From a bacterium (GTDB lineage Bacteria; JAGOBX01): a DNA stretch of 64,000 nt. This document shows, piece by piece, positions 8,882-17,986 of this stretch; position 1 is the stretch's first letter; each line of letters opens with the position of its first letter. Where the stretch lies: contig JAKPEO010000121.1 of the NCBI GenBank assembly GCA_029551925.1, forward strand, positions 1 through 64,000, written 5' to 3'. The translations under genes and the position numbers were made by a program. The notes below the pieces were generated by a model. That model did no database searches, was not told the DNA's origin, and saw nothing but the letters and a program-made list of their open reading frames with translations.

Positions 8882-9103
8882 AATATAATTTTATACAGTG
8901 CATTATTGTTGCGCAAACAAACCGTATAAAAAACCGCCGATATATTATTACACGCTTTTGTGTTGCAGGTATTTTTAAAAATAATCAAGCAATATTTTTT
9001 TATTCAGACATTATTCTACCAGCTTCTCCATTTTTCAGCAGTTAATTTTGATTATGTAGAAATTGTAAAAAACACCAAAATAAAAAAATATTATTTAATT
9101 TTG

Positions 9104-10378
9104 TTAATTTAATTTTATTTGTTTTAGCGCTGAAAATACAGTAAAAACTGTTATAATAACGCTTGCGCTAAAAACTAAAATATCTATATTATAAGTCAAA
9201 AAAAATAATGACAATTTAATATTTGTAAATTCAAATAATTTTTTTGAAATAAAATTGTCAAGATAATATATTAAAATACGCGTGATAATAATACTAAAAA
9301 TCGCTGAAAATATTGAAATTATCAATGATTGACAGAGATATATGAATCTAATATTGTTATTAGAAAACCCGATGAGTTTTAATATTCGTATTTCGGTTTC
9401 CTGACTTTTTAGATGAGTAAGATAATAATTGAAAATATTGAAAATCACTGCAATTGAAATAGACGATAAAACAATTATTACTAAAGAAATTATTCCAAAA
9501 GATACAGTATTAATTTTATCTACTATTTCTTGCAGCGAATAAGCGTTTAATCCCAGATTTTTTATTTGATTGGTTATTGGAATAATATCGCTAATTTTAT
9601 CTGTTTTTATATATAATGTCGAATATTTAGATTCGTATTTGTCGTCAAACCACTTATTTAATTTATCTACTGTTTCAATTGGAATAGTTAAGCCCAATAA
9701 TTCTGCGCGTTTTGAGAGTCCGACAATTTTACAGCGGATACGCTGCATTTTTTTTATTGCGCCAAATGACGAATAGCCAAATACAAGCGTAAAATGTCTG
9801 CCAATAATCGCTTCATACGATAATTTTGGAAGTTTATTGGCTTCAGCAAAATTTGAATTATACAAATCAATAATGCTATAAGATACTAAGGCTGGAATAG
9901 GCGTCTGCGGATTATCTGTAAGTTCATATTTGAATTCGCCTTTTAATTTTATATGGTCTTCCTCTAATAATTCTGAAGGTATGCCCGATATCGCTAAATC
10001 TGATTGAAAATTATAGCCGAATAAATCAATATATATGCTTACTGGAAAACTTATATTCTGCACAGGATAGATTTTTTTTACACCTTTAATTTCTGAAATT
10101 TTTGAAATTATTTCTTGGGTTATATCAGACGAACCAGAAAAACTAAAGTTTTTGAGCAGTGGCACATTTAACATAAAATTTTTACGCGTAACAATTATTT
10201 CATTAACAGGAATAGTTTCTAAATATTGGTCAATAAGATTTTTTTTGATTCCTAAACTTAACGCCAAAAAAAAATATAAAATTACGCTTATTGAGATAAG
10301 CCCTAAAAAAATAAAAAAAATTCTAAAAAAATTAAATTTTAGATTTTTCAAACTTAACAGCGCTAATTTACTATACAT
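9104..10378 (-). CDS. ABC transporter permease, FtsX/MacB type
   Basis: About 424 residues with one N-terminal membrane segment (about residues 15-40), a large extracytoplasmic domain (about 45-270) and three C-terminal membrane segments. This is the MacB/LolC/FtsX layout. The cytoplasmic loop with ETEIRILKLIGFSNNNIRFIYL is the conserved FtsX motif. The ATPase gene directly upstream overlaps by a few bases, so this is a two-gene transporter probably moving lipids, lipoproteins or peptides out of the inner membrane. The ATG at 10378 overlaps the ATPase stop; another ATG at 10393 is possible. Confidence 0.85.
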   Translation of the reverse strand: MYSKLALLSLKNLKFNFFRIFFIFLGLISISVILYFFLALSLGIKKNLIDQYLETIPVNEIIVTRKNFMLNVPLLKNFSFSGSSDITQEIISKISEIKGVKKIYPVQNISFPVSIYIDLFGYNFQSDLAISGIPSELLEEDHIKLKGEFKYELTDNPQTPIPALVSYSIIDLYNSNFAEANKLPKLSYEAIIGRHFTLVFGYSSFGAIKKMQRIRCKIVGLSKRAELLGLTIPIETVDKLNKWFDDKYESKYSTLYIKTDKISDIIPITNQIKNLGLNAYSLQEIVDKINTVSFGIISLVIIVLSSISIAVIFNIFNYYLTHLKSQETEIRILKLIGFSNNNIRFIYLCQSLIISIFSAIFSIIITRILIYYLDNFISKKLFEFTNIKLSLFFLTYNIDILVFSASVIITVFTVFSALKQIKLN

Positions 10379-11024
10379 TTTGAATTTTACCATTTTCTAT
10401 TAATAAAATTTCGTCAGCTAATTCATCAAAAATATCAATATGCGATACAATAATTATTGTTTTTTTAGATTTATATTTTTTAAATATATCCATTAAAATT
10501 TTTATGTTGTTTTTATCTAAATTATTTGTCGGTTCGTCTGCCAATATAATATTTTGTGATTTTATTATAGACGACGCTATTGCCGCGCGCTGATATTGAC
10601 CGCCTGAAATTTTTTCGGGATATTTTTTTAAAATATTAGTGATTCCGAATTGTTCTGATATACTATCAATCATTTTTTTTATTGCGGATTTTTCCATATC
10701 TTGGGCATCAATATAAAATGGCAATTCTAAATTATCGCGAATATTGAGCCAGTGCACTAATCCCTGAGTTTGACGAATATATGAAATATTGGCATTTCTA
10801 AATTTCGCTAATGCTGAATCTGATAATTCTGTAATCTCTATATTATTAACTTTTACTATTCCACTGTCCGGTTTGACAATACCGGCAATAATATTTAACA
10901 GCGTGGATTTACCTACGCCTGATAAGCCCTTTAAAATTATAAAAGATTTATCTTTTATTTTTAACGATACATTATTTAATACAATGTTTTCATAGGATTT
11001 TGAACAATCAATAATTTCAATCAT
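10371..11024 (-). CDS. ABC transporter ATP-binding protein (LolD/MacB-like)
   Basis: About 217 residues. Walker A GLSGVGKST, Q-loop SYIRQTQGL, signature SGGQYQRAAIA, Walker B NIILADEPTNNLDK and the H-loop IIIVSHID are all intact. This is the MacB/LolD/FtsE class that partners FtsX-like permeases, matching the next gene. I chose ATG at 11024 (MIEIIDCSKSYEN) since the in-frame TTG 13 codons upstream lacks family similarity. Confidence 0.88.
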   Translation of the reverse strand: MIEIIDCSKSYENIVLNNVSLKIKDKSFIILKGLSGVGKSTLLNIIAGIVKPDSGIVKVNNIEITELSDSALAKFRNANISYIRQTQGLVHWLNIRDNLELPFYIDAQDMEKSAIKKMIDSISEQFGITNILKKYPEKISGGQYQRAAIASSIIKSQNIILADEPTNNLDKNNIKILMDIFKKYKSKKTIIIVSHIDIFDELADEILLIENGKIQNV

Positions 11025-11213
11025 AGTAGTTGAAATTATATTTTCAAAAAATTTTAAAGTCAATTATTTTTTAAAAGCGCGCTTTCTTTACATTTAGTTT
11101 TGCTGATAAAAAATCAATCTGGCTTGGCGGTATTCATACATAGTCATCGTTTATTTAAAAATATTGGAACTTTTTTGACAGGCGTTCTAAATACAATTAA
11201 TTACTTAATTGTA

Positions 11214-11242
11214 TTGATTTTTTGTAAAATAAAAAGTATAAT
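11214..11242 (+). promoter_or_regulatory. Predicted promoter for the receiver-domain gene
   Basis: TTGATT at 11214-11219 and a perfect TATAAT at 11237-11242, 17 bases apart, 50 bases before the start codon. Just upstream, the palindrome CAATTAATTACTTAATTG could be an operator; that is inference. Confidence 0.6.
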
Positions 11243-11291
11243 AAATAATCTACAAGTATTTATAAAAAACTAAAAAAGTTGGTGAAATTAA

Positions 11292-11696
11292 ATGAATATT
11301 GTAATTGTAGATGACGATAAAAAAATATTGGAAATGTTAGAACGCGCATTTGTAATGGAAACTGATTACAAAATCATTTCCACCACGAATCCAATTGAAG
11401 CATACGATATAGTGACAAAACAAAAAATAGATTTGGTAATAACAGATATCCAAATGCCAGAAATGAACGGATTAGATTTATTGAAAAAAATCAAAAAAAC
11501 AAATGGAATGGTGCAGGTAATAACAATGACTGCATATACTTCTTTTGATAATGTAATGACTGCATTACGCCGCGGCTCTTATGAAATTTTTTTAAAGCCA
11601 TTCAAAGATGTCCAAGAAATTGTAAAATGCGCGCGCGAATTAGAAAATAAAATCAAAAGATGGAAACAAATTATAATAGAAATAACAAGAAAATAA
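11292..11696 (+). CDS. Single-domain response regulator (receiver)
   Basis: The protein has 134 residues and is one receiver domain: the acidic pocket at D7-D9, phospho-acceptor D52 in VITDIQMPEMNG, TMTAYTS with the conserved threonine, and the lysine in FLKPF. No output domain follows. It is CheY/Spo0F-like and would relay phosphate from a histidine kinase or bind a target. A truncated CheA-like Hpt segment follows 15 bases later, suggesting that its kinase partner was once encoded downstream. Confidence 0.88.
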   Translation: MNIVIVDDDKKILEMLERAFVMETDYKIISTTNPIEAYDIVTKQKIDLVITDIQMPEMNGLDLLKKIKKTNGMVQVITMTAYTSFDNVMTALRRGSYEIFLKPFKDVQEIVKCARELENKIKRWKQIIIEITRK

Positions 11697-11711
11697 AATT
11701 TTATTATTTCT

Positions 11712-11849
11712 ATGGTCTCTATACAAAATTTTGAAGTTGACAAAGAAATATTCGAAGAATTTATAAGCGATGCAAGCGAACAACTCTATAAATTAGACAA
11801 TATAATCTCTAATTTGAATGTAGAAAATGTTGATATGCAAGCACATTAA
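11712..11849 (+). pseudogene. Truncated Hpt (CheA N-terminal) fragment
   Basis: An ATG opens a 45-codon frame with EIFEEFISDASEQLYKLDNI, typical of the first helix of Hpt domains (CheA N-terminus). It stops just where the phospho-accepting histidine motif should lie (...MQAH then TAA). In another frame the next codons read TLKTSDYLSPAVGV up to a stop near 11930, consistent with a frameshift inside the HTLKG-like motif. No kinase core follows. I read it as a decayed CheA-like gene start behind the receiver gene. Confidence 0.5.
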
Positions 11850-11944
11850 AGACATCTGATTATCTATCGCCCGCTGTTGGCGTGATAAGCGTGCTATCGG
11901 CAAAAATTAACAATTCTTCCAACCACTAACAGAATGAGCAAAAT

Positions 11945-13789
11945 TTATTTTTTTACAGCAAGCAGCCCAGATATTTCTGAAAAATATATATGATAATTTT
12001 CAATAATTTTTTTTAGGATCTGATAGTTTTCAGGATTATAAGAGTTTGTAATTTTTCTAAATGACATTTCATCTAAATATAACGCCCATCTCAAAATTTT
12101 TGAAAGTTCGCAATTTAGTAAATTATTATACAAAACTAATATTTCAAAATAGAATCTTTCTGCATTTTTAGTATCGCCGCGCAATTCTATTCTTCCGATA
12201 TATTTGTCAATTTTTGTCAAAATATTATTTGCTTCTGTTAATTTTTCTTTTAAATCCTGCATTAATTTTTCAATATTCATTTTATTTGCTGATTTAAAAA
12301 TTGTCTTTAATTCCATTAAATAATCTCTATATATTTTTTTATTAGGTAAATAATCAATTATATTTTCAACATTGATTTTTTGCGCTGATTTTAGAGTTAA
12401 TCCGTATTTTGTAGCATTATAGAATTTTATATTATATTGTTTTTTTAGCAGGTCCATATTAGTATTAAACCACTCGCGCCAATTCAAAAATTTTCCGCTC
12501 GTAAAATGATTATTTTCAATCATGACATTTTCATCAACCAAAATTTGATAAAAAAAAGTTTCGATAGTAAAAAATTTATTTAATGCTTGATAGTTTTCAA
12601 CATCTGCAATTTTGCAGTGTATTTGATTTTTAGTATAGGCAAAATCAAAGCCTAAAAAGAAAAAGATACTGCAGCCTAATCTATTAGCAATATCAAAAGC
12701 TACAGCGCTTACTGTCCCGATGCTTGCAATCCTATCAATTTTTGTTTTTTCGCAATTTTTAAAATTATCAAGATAAACAGCGATAGAATGTCCGTAATGT
12801 ATCAATATAGTTTTATTTTTAAATTTTTCGAGTATATTTTTAGGCATTGCGATATCGCAAATTAATACAGCGTCAATTTCGACATTTTCTAAATATTTTA
12901 AATTATTTTTTGAAATATCTATTGACACAATAATATCAGGTGCGATATTATTTGCTATTAAAGTTTTTAAAGCAGTATCCACGCAAATAATCAAAATTTT
13001 ATTTTTTAAATTTTTTATGTGTTTAATGTCTTCGTCTAGCGACGGACCTGCGGCAATTATCAAAACTGGCGTATTTGTAAATAAATTATTTATAACAGAC
13101 AATTTCGGAGCGGACAAATAATCTAATGCGTTATTAATTATATTTTTTCGCCAGGATTCATTAAATAATCTTAAAGTCGCAAGATTTTTATTGATTTGTG
13201 TCGGTAAATTATTTGTCTTTTGCGGCAAGATAATTTCGCCGCGAAATAATTTTGCAAGCGTTGTATAAGCAATATCATAATCAAGATTAAGCAATATCGG
13301 ATTATCTAATAAAAATATTCCGCCAAATTTTAATTCAAGCCGCTGTAAAATATTGGAAATATTATTATTTACATCTAAAAAAAAATAAAAATTCTGATTA
13401 TTCAAAACATCAGAAATATCAATATTTTTAATGATTATATCAAATAATTCAAAATTATTTTCAAACACAATAAATTTCGCGGTTTGTTTTAGTTTGCTTA
13501 ATATTTGCAGATGATAGCCAGCGCCGAATCCTAAAAAAATATATTCAGAATAATCAGAGATATTCACCAAAACATTGTATAATTGTTTTATACAATTGTT
13601 CGGTTGATAAATTGTTTTTTTTGTTTGGATATTAACTGGTATCGGAATATTATCATCTGAATATATTATAGCGTATTTATTACCAGCATTATTCGAATAT
13701 TGCTCCGCTATTTTTTCATAAATCAGATATTCGCTGTAATGTTTACTTTTTAAAACTTCAATATTTTTTTGATATATGTTATTTGTCAT
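11945..13789 (-). CDS. DUF115 (MptE-like / Maf-type) protein
   Basis: The protein has 614 residues. The centre carries PVLIIAAGPSLDEDI, IICVDTALKTLIANNIAPDIIVSID and ASIGTVSAVAFDIANRLG, the signature of the DUF115 family. In motile bacteria, members of this family (motility-associated factors) act in flagellin glycosylation; in archaea a related domain is the MptE diphosphokinase. The N-terminal about 200 and C-terminal about 200 residues are typical of the bacterial long form. Its ATG overlaps the stop of the FUSC-like gene by four bases (ATGA), implying translational coupling. A glycosylation role is inferred. Confidence 0.8.
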   Translation of the reverse strand: MTNNIYQKNIEVLKSKHYSEYLIYEKIAEQYSNNAGNKYAIIYSDDNIPIPVNIQTKKTIYQPNNCIKQLYNVLVNISDYSEYIFLGFGAGYHLQILSKLKQTAKFIVFENNFELFDIIIKNIDISDVLNNQNFYFFLDVNNNISNILQRLELKFGGIFLLDNPILLNLDYDIAYTTLAKLFRGEIILPQKTNNLPTQINKNLATLRLFNESWRKNIINNALDYLSAPKLSVINNLFTNTPVLIIAAGPSLDEDIKHIKNLKNKILIICVDTALKTLIANNIAPDIIVSIDISKNNLKYLENVEIDAVLICDIAMPKNILEKFKNKTILIHYGHSIAVYLDNFKNCEKTKIDRIASIGTVSAVAFDIANRLGCSIFFFLGFDFAYTKNQIHCKIADVENYQALNKFFTIETFFYQILVDENVMIENNHFTSGKFLNWREWFNTNMDLLKKQYNIKFYNATKYGLTLKSAQKINVENIIDYLPNKKIYRDYLMELKTIFKSANKMNIEKLMQDLKEKLTEANNILTKIDKYIGRIELRGDTKNAERFYFEILVLYNNLLNCELSKILRWALYLDEMSFRKITNSYNPENYQILKKIIENYHIYFSEISGLLAVKK

Positions 13790-14826
13790 TTTTTTAAAGC
13801 ATTTTTTAATAATATCAATTTATCTTCATAATTGTTGACAGTTTTTAAAATCAGCAGCGCGCTTATTAAATTGCCTGAATATTGAGGATAATCGATTTTA
13901 CAGGTTTCGGCAATCTGTTGATATTTATTTGAAAATTCGCTGATAATTTCAATTTTCGAATTTTCTAAATAGTCCAAAAGTAATTTGGCAAAATCTGAGT
14001 AATAATCAATCAAACAATCAGGTATTTGCTCTTTAAAACTCAATGCGCTGATGCTATGAAATAATTGTAATAAATCGTGGATATTCCAGATATATAATTT
14101 ATACAATCTCAAATCTGGTATCTTATTGTATAAAAACGAAAAAAAAGATTTGTATTCTGCTTCAATGTCAGATATCACATTTATTATATAATTTATATGT
14201 TCGTAATATTGGTTGATACTATTCAATTCTTTTTCTATTTCCTGATGATTTTTAGTTTTTAACGAATACACTAATTTATTAATTTTCAAAAAAGTATTTT
14301 TTCGGATTTTTAATAATTTATTAGTTAATTTTTCTTTATAATACGATACGCCGAAGATATAGTTTATCACAATCGCTGTAGGTATCGCAATCGCCATTTG
14401 TTTTATTCTATCGTAAAAAAACGGGAGTGGCTGATCCTTGCCGAATATCCCTATATACAAAACCGAAAAATACGCTATTGGCAGCAAATTTTGATAATTA
14501 AAATAAATAACAATTAAAGAAATACACACTATGCTAAATCCGATAATTAAATGATAATCTATTTTTAATTGGAGAAATAGCCAAGCGATAGCAGAACCAA
14601 GTAGCATAATTACAAATTGTGTTCCCCCTGCGCGCAATCCGCCAATAACTGTTATTGTGCCGCATAAAAGACATACATATACCATAGTCAGATAATCTTT
14701 GACGCCCATCCAATAGCCGAATGTCAAACACAATATAACTAATGTAAATTGTTTAATTAGCCAACTAGCAATATCTGCAGCTGACATATAAGTATAATAT
14801 TTCGGTGGTTTAATTTCATTTTTCAT
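13786..14826 (-). CDS. FUSC / aromatic-acid-exporter-like membrane protein
   Basis: About 346 residues. Six hydrophobic segments lie in the first 170 residues (including LVILCLTFGYWMGVKDYLTM and FVIMLLGSAIAWLFLQL), followed by a helical cytoplasmic domain to the C-terminus. This half-size layout matches FUSC/ArAE-type proteins linked to small-molecule efflux. The start at ATG 14826 has AAGGTG as ribosome-binding site; the GTG at 14835 is part of that site. It overlaps the end of the cyclase gene and the start of the DUF115 gene, so the three genes look like one operon. The substrate is unknown. Confidence 0.65.
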   Translation of the reverse strand: MKNEIKPPKYYTYMSAADIASWLIKQFTLVILCLTFGYWMGVKDYLTMVYVCLLCGTITVIGGLRAGGTQFVIMLLGSAIAWLFLQLKIDYHLIIGFSIVCISLIVIYFNYQNLLPIAYFSVLYIGIFGKDQPLPFFYDRIKQMAIAIPTAIVINYIFGVSYYKEKLTNKLLKIRKNTFLKINKLVYSLKTKNHQEIEKELNSINQYYEHINYIINVISDIEAEYKSFFSFLYNKIPDLRLYKLYIWNIHDLLQLFHSISALSFKEQIPDCLIDYYSDFAKLLLDYLENSKIEIISEFSNKYQQIAETCKIDYPQYSGNLISALLILKTVNNYEDKLILLKNALKK

Positions 14827-16099
14827 TTTTATCACCTTTTTTGTTTGATACTTGCTTTTTATCGTCTTTTTCTAATAAATCAAAATCGGTTTCTACGCGG
14901 TTTCGACCATTTTCTTTTGCTTGATATAAAAATTCATCTGCGCGACGAATAATTTTATCTGGCGTATCATACATTTTAGTATAACAGCATAAACCCATAC
15001 TGATTGTCACACTCACTTTTTTTTCGGTTTTTGATTTTTTATTATTTTTGCCTATATTGATTTTTGTTTTTGAAATATATTTGCGAGTATTATCCAACTC
15101 TTCATAAATCTTTTTTATATTTTTATGAGGATAAATTATAGTAAATTCTTCGCCGCCGTATCTGAATACCTTGCCGCTTAATCGTTTTTCTAATATTTGA
15201 GCAATTGAAAATAACACAATATCGCCGGCTTTATGACCGTATGTATCATTAAATTTTTTAAAATGGTCAATGTCTAACATTACAATAGAATAATTAGCAT
15301 TTAATTTATTTAATTCTTCATTTAATGCGCGTCTGCCTTTGATTGCTGTGAGTTCGTCATTATAGGCTTTTTCAAAACCAACAGAAATACTTAAAGCGAA
15401 AAATATTATGCTAATAAATAAACCAATGAAAATATTTGTGTTTTGATTATAATTCGTTAAATAATTTTTTTGAAATAAAAAAAAGCAAATCAATAGCGCG
15501 CTTATAAAAAATTTAGCGCGATATCTAAATTTTTTCACAATAAAGATATACACAATAAATATCATAAAAAAAAACAATAAAATATTGATTATTCTAAATT
15601 CGAGATTGCCGAAAATTTTATAAAATCGCAATATTTTATATTTAGTATTTGCCGCGGCAACAATAAAATTATTAGGTTTGATAGAGATAAAAGTAAGAAG
15701 ATACAATTGCGCAACTATTGCAAATATTTTTTTTAAACCAAATAAATTAAATATTCCGCGTTCGCTTGATAATATAAAAAAAATATAATTTATCGGCAAT
15801 AATATAGATATTCCAAAAATAAAAGCAGAGTTAAAATATTTTGGTTTAAAAACTGAAATATAATACAAATAAAAATGGATAATCGTTAAAAAAAAAACTG
15901 ATGAGCAGTTAAATATCAGCGCTAATAACGCGGCAATCGCAAAAAAAATAAGCGGGATATATCCCAAATTTTTTTGTAATATCTCATTAGAAATAAAATC
16001 TTTATTTTGAAAACAATTAAAGTTTAAGGTAATAATATAAAAAATTACTGCAAATAAAATAATCCAATTATTTTTTAGAAAAAAAAATATTCTGTTCAT
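14816..16099 (-). CDS. Membrane-anchored diguanylate cyclase (GGDEF)
   Basis: The protein has 427 residues. The N-terminal half holds about seven hydrophobic segments (residues about 10-235) and the rest is a GGDEF domain: MLDIDHFKKFNDTYGHKAGD, active-site FRYGGEEF, and RRADEFLYQAKENGRNRV near the end. An intact GGEEF motif and metal-binding aspartates indicate synthesis of cyclic di-GMP at the inner membrane. No RxxD inhibitory site is evident five residues before the GGEEF. The insertion with many lysines (KINIGKNNKKSKTEKK) near residue 365 is longer than usual. It lies in the FUSC-DUF115 operon. Confidence 0.88.
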   Translation of the reverse strand: MNRIFFFLKNNWIILFAVIFYIITLNFNCFQNKDFISNEILQKNLGYIPLIFFAIAALLALIFNCSSVFFLTIIHFYLYYISVFKPKYFNSAFIFGISILLPINYIFFILSSERGIFNLFGLKKIFAIVAQLYLLTFISIKPNNFIVAAANTKYKILRFYKIFGNLEFRIINILLFFFMIFIVYIFIVKKFRYRAKFFISALLICFFLFQKNYLTNYNQNTNIFIGLFISIIFFALSISVGFEKAYNDELTAIKGRRALNEELNKLNANYSIVMLDIDHFKKFNDTYGHKAGDIVLFSIAQILEKRLSGKVFRYGGEEFTIIYPHKNIKKIYEELDNTRKYISKTKINIGKNNKKSKTEKKVSVTISMGLCCYTKMYDTPDKIIRRADEFLYQAKENGRNRVETDFDLLEKDDKKQVSNKKGDKNEK

Positions 16100-16101
16100 T
16101 T

Positions 16102-16869
16102 TTAGATGCTTGACGGACAGTCAATAAATTCCGCTTGTAATCGAAATTTATTTTTTAAATGCTTAATGATTTCACGCGCTCCGAAGATTTCAGTATTATA
16201 ATGCCCGCCGAAAATAATATTGATTTTATTTTCTTTTGCAAAATTGCAGATTGTATAATTTTGTTCGCCTGTTATAAAAGTATCGGCATCATACAATAAA
16301 CATTCATTGAATAATCCTGCTCCGCCGCCTGATACTATGCAAATTTTTTTGACTTTTGCGCAGCCGTTAATAAAAGCATTATAATCTGAAATTTTAGTTT
16401 TATAATATTTCAAAAAATCATCAAATGCCATAGTTTTTTTTAATTCGCCACAATATCCGATTTTGATATTATTATATTCTCCAAAAGATTGGATTTTTTG
16501 CAATTTTAATAATTTACAGATTGTTATATTATTGCCGTATTTACTGTGCAAATCTAATGGCAGATGCGCGGCATATAGATTTATATTATGTTTTAACAAT
16601 AATTCTATCCGCTTTTTATTTATACCTGTTAAAGTAAAAATAGAGTTTTTCCAGAATAGCCCATGATGGACTATTAATAACTCCGCTTTTTTTGTTATGC
16701 ACTGCTCAATTGTCGCTAATGACAAATCCACGGCTCCTGCTATTTTTTTTATATTAGCCGAACCTTCAACCTGCAAACCGTTAATACTCGCATCATTGAT
16801 TTTTTTGATTTCTAATAAATTATCTAAATATTCAATAATTTTTCGCGTTTCCATTATATTTTGTCTCAT
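16102..16869 (-). CDS. NIF3-family dinuclear metal protein (GTP cyclohydrolase I type 2 homolog)
   Basis: The protein has 255 residues. LLIVHHGLFWK, YAAHLPLDLHSKYGNN and TGEQNYTICNFAKENKINIIFGGHYNTEIFG carry the histidines and acidic residues of the two-metal site of NIF3 proteins. Family members form hexameric toroids; the cellular function is not settled despite the cyclohydrolase label. It starts 4 bases after the LhgO-like gene and is followed by the cyclase gene. An alternative start is the ATG at 16854. Confidence 0.88.
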   Translation of the reverse strand: MRQNIMETRKIIEYLDNLLEIKKINDASINGLQVEGSANIKKIAGAVDLSLATIEQCITKKAELLIVHHGLFWKNSIFTLTGINKKRIELLLKHNINLYAAHLPLDLHSKYGNNITICKLLKLQKIQSFGEYNNIKIGYCGELKKTMAFDDFLKYYKTKISDYNAFINGCAKVKKICIVSGGGAGLFNECLLYDADTFITGEQNYTICNFAKENKINIIFGGHYNTEIFGAREIIKHLKNKFRLQAEFIDCPSSI

Positions 16870-16873
16870 ATTT

Positions 16874-17983
16874 TTAACTCAAATTTTCAGAGATGATTTT
16901 TTCGACATAATCCGCAATAGATAGACAGCAAGTCAAGCCCGGCGATTCAATACCAATAAGATTTATCAAGCCGTCAAGATTTTTATCTTTTTCATTTTTA
17001 ATAATAAAATCTCGCACGCCTGCGCCCGCTAATTTTGGACGCACGCCCGCGCAGTCCGGCTGCATTTTTTCAATATCAAGGTCTTTTAATAATTTTTTTG
17101 CGCCTTCAAAAAAACTCGCGCGTTTCGATATATCAACATCATAATTGAGTTCATCAATAAATTCTACATCAGGACCAAATCTTAATCGCCCGCCTAAATC
17201 TATTGTTATATGCACCCCCAATCCTGCTAAATCTTTATGCGGTATTGGATATATCAATCTTTCAATAGGTAATCTTTGCGAATATGAAAAATACGAGCCC
17301 TTACAATATCTAATTTTGTATTCGTGTTTTTCTATATCTATACCAACTAATTTCGCTATTTTATCTGAATTCAAGCCGGCGCAATTAATTACTATCTCTG
17401 ATTGAAATTCATAATCTTCTTGCTCTACGCCGATTTTAAAATAATTGCCGTTTTTCTCTAATAAATTCACTGTGTTGTTAAAACAAAATACTACGCCGTT
17501 TTGTTCAGCTTGATGATATAATTGTTTCATCAGAGAATGAGAATCTATTATCCCTGTGTTTTTTGAATATATCGCGGCTTTGCCATTCGCTAAATGTTCA
17601 AGTGCTTTAATTTCATTTTCTGAAATTATTTGCATATTATCAACATTATTTTTTTGCCCTTGTTCATATAATTTTTCTAATTCCGCTATCTCGTGATTAT
17701 CTACTGCTATTATTAATTTACCTGTTCGTTTATGCGGAATATTATATTTTTCACAAAAATTATATAATAATTTATTGCCTATTGCGCATAATTCCGCTTT
17801 TAACGAATTTTCCGGATAATATATCCCTGAATGTATTACTTCGCTATTTCTTGAGCTCGTCTCCTGCCCGTATTTTTCGTTGCTTTCTAACAAAATTATA
17901 TCCTCGTATTTTTCAGATAATTTCGCAGCAATAGCCAAGCCAACTACGCCGGCGCCTATAATTGTAAATTTCACTTTTTCCAT
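16874..17983 (-). CDS. FAD-dependent oxidoreductase, L-2-hydroxyglutarate oxidase (LhgO)-like
   Basis: The protein has 369 residues, typical for LhgO/L2HGDH-like DAO-family enzymes. It has an N-terminal dinucleotide fold FTIIGAGVVGLAIAAKL with LLESNEKYGQETSSRNSEVIHSGIYY, where the SSRNSEVIH segment is the family signature near FAD, and a C-terminal LIGIESPGLTCCLSIADYV motif. Such enzymes oxidise L-2-hydroxyglutarate or related 2-hydroxy acids, passing electrons to quinone or oxygen. The substrate is not certain. It lies directly after the sensor kinase (3-base gap) and before NIF3. Confidence 0.8.
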   Translation of the reverse strand: MEKVKFTIIGAGVVGLAIAAKLSEKYEDIILLESNEKYGQETSSRNSEVIHSGIYYPENSLKAELCAIGNKLLYNFCEKYNIPHKRTGKLIIAVDNHEIAELEKLYEQGQKNNVDNMQIISENEIKALEHLANGKAAIYSKNTGIIDSHSLMKQLYHQAEQNGVVFCFNNTVNLLEKNGNYFKIGVEQEDYEFQSEIVINCAGLNSDKIAKLVGIDIEKHEYKIRYCKGSYFSYSQRLPIERLIYPIPHKDLAGLGVHITIDLGGRLRFGPDVEFIDELNYDVDISKRASFFEGAKKLLKDLDIEKMQPDCAGVRPKLAGAGVRDFIIKNEKDKNLDGLINLIGIESPGLTCCLSIADYVEKIISENLS

Positions 17984-17986
17984 AAT

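Noticed and set aside
11175-11197. TTGACA followed by TACAAT as promoter
   Set aside because: The spacer is only 11 bases; the TTGATT-17-TATAAT pair immediately downstream is a better promoter.
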